Made by a program: the position numbers and the translations under genes. A DNA stretch of 64,000 nt from Glossina fuscipes (lineage: Eukaryota > Arthropoda > Insecta > Diptera > Glossinidae). Below, piece by piece: positions 63,501 through 64,000 of the stretch. Position 1 is the first letter of the stretch, and the number at the start of each line of letters is the position of its first letter. Location of the stretch: assembly GCF_014805625.2 (NCBI RefSeq), contig NW_023998540.1, positions 211,106 through 275,105 of the forward strand, read 5' to 3'. A model generated the notes under the pieces. That model made no database searches. It worked only from the letters and a program-made list of their open reading frames with translations, and was not told the origin of the DNA.

Positions 63501-64000
63501 AAAAGAAGACAAAAGAACAGAAGAAGACAAGAAAAACAAAGAAAAAAGGAAAATATCTTACAGTCGGGTAAGGGCGAGTATTAGATGCCCTACACGTTAT
63601 TGCTTAATTCTCATTTTTATTTGCTGGGGTTTCTGAGCAATCACTTAGTAGTTGTCCTCTGTCTGTGAACTACGATGGCGTCCAGAAAGAAATGGGAAAG
63701 GAAGGAGTATATCCGATCAGTAAGTGTACCGAAGTCCGTCCCGCCGCTCTAGGGAACTGAACGCAGGTTTTTACTAAGATGTGCGTTACGAAATATCCAA
63801 AACTAGATTTTCTTACCGCAAAAAGGGTTATATTTGAAAAGAGTTCCGAAGTAAAAGTTAAAATCGATTCAAAAAATGATCGGTATAATAAAAAGTGGAC
63901 AGGTTTTAAGTCATTCTGTCACGTCAGGCAACACAAGTCAAACAGCTTGTCATTTTATTAGCAACCCTACGAACTTATTGAACGCAGGTTGACATTCTCA
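60514..64000. other. Intergenic, no gene seen
   Basis: No supported coding region, RNA gene or recognised element. There are TA/TG-rich runs near 62035-62105 and a purine-rich stretch near 63410-63555. Confidence 0.4.

Noticed and set aside
1..64000. CRISPR arrays, operons or bacterial-type features, and tRNA or rRNA genes
   Set aside because: The genes are spliced and animal-like; no regularly spaced direct repeats with unique spacers and no recognisable tRNA or rRNA sequences were seen by eye.

Overview
The window is AT-rich, intron-rich animal DNA. The genes point to a higher fly (Brachycera, probably Schizophora): a spirit-like clip-domain serine protease, a p53 gene with the fly-type layout of two alternative 5' ends, and degenerate copies of mariner and I-type retroelements. 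Many diverged short repeats carry runs of GACA-type tetranucleotides. I cannot fix the family or species from sequence alone. All gene models below were built by hand from reading frames, GT/AG splice sites and intron phases.

Layout. (1) 43-216, minus strand: first coding exon of an Hsp70-family cognate chaperone that runs off the left edge. (2) 950-3610: a 5'-truncated, quite young I-clade non-LTR retrotransposon (RT plus RNase H) ending in TAA repeats and flanked by a matching target duplication. (3) 5581-5922, minus strand: a two-exon, 88-residue homologue of small lysine-rich protein 1. (4) 8270-11295, plus strand: an eight-exon clip-domain serine protease (spirit-like, Toll-pathway type), 407 residues. 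(5) 13117-16740, plus strand: p53, with two alternative N-terminal starts feeding a shared DNA-binding and oligomerisation region (408 and about 484 residues). (6) 21196-34833, plus strand: a seven-exon membrane-anchored short-chain dehydrogenase/reductase of 364 residues with an 8 kb first intron. (7) 34834-64000: no host gene recognised. This half holds two mariner transposase remnants, a heavily decayed non-LTR retrotransposon, a possible solo LTR, microsatellites and many copies of two dispersed repeat families (A and B).

The host genes are neighbours but do not form one pathway. Items most worth checking: a seven-unit heat-shock-element cluster with a TATA box inside the dehydrogenase's first intron; the Ser-to-Ala change at the catalytic serine position of that dehydrogenase; candidate extra exons and a possible p53-like remnant downstream of p53; and the non-standard zymogen activation site of the protease.
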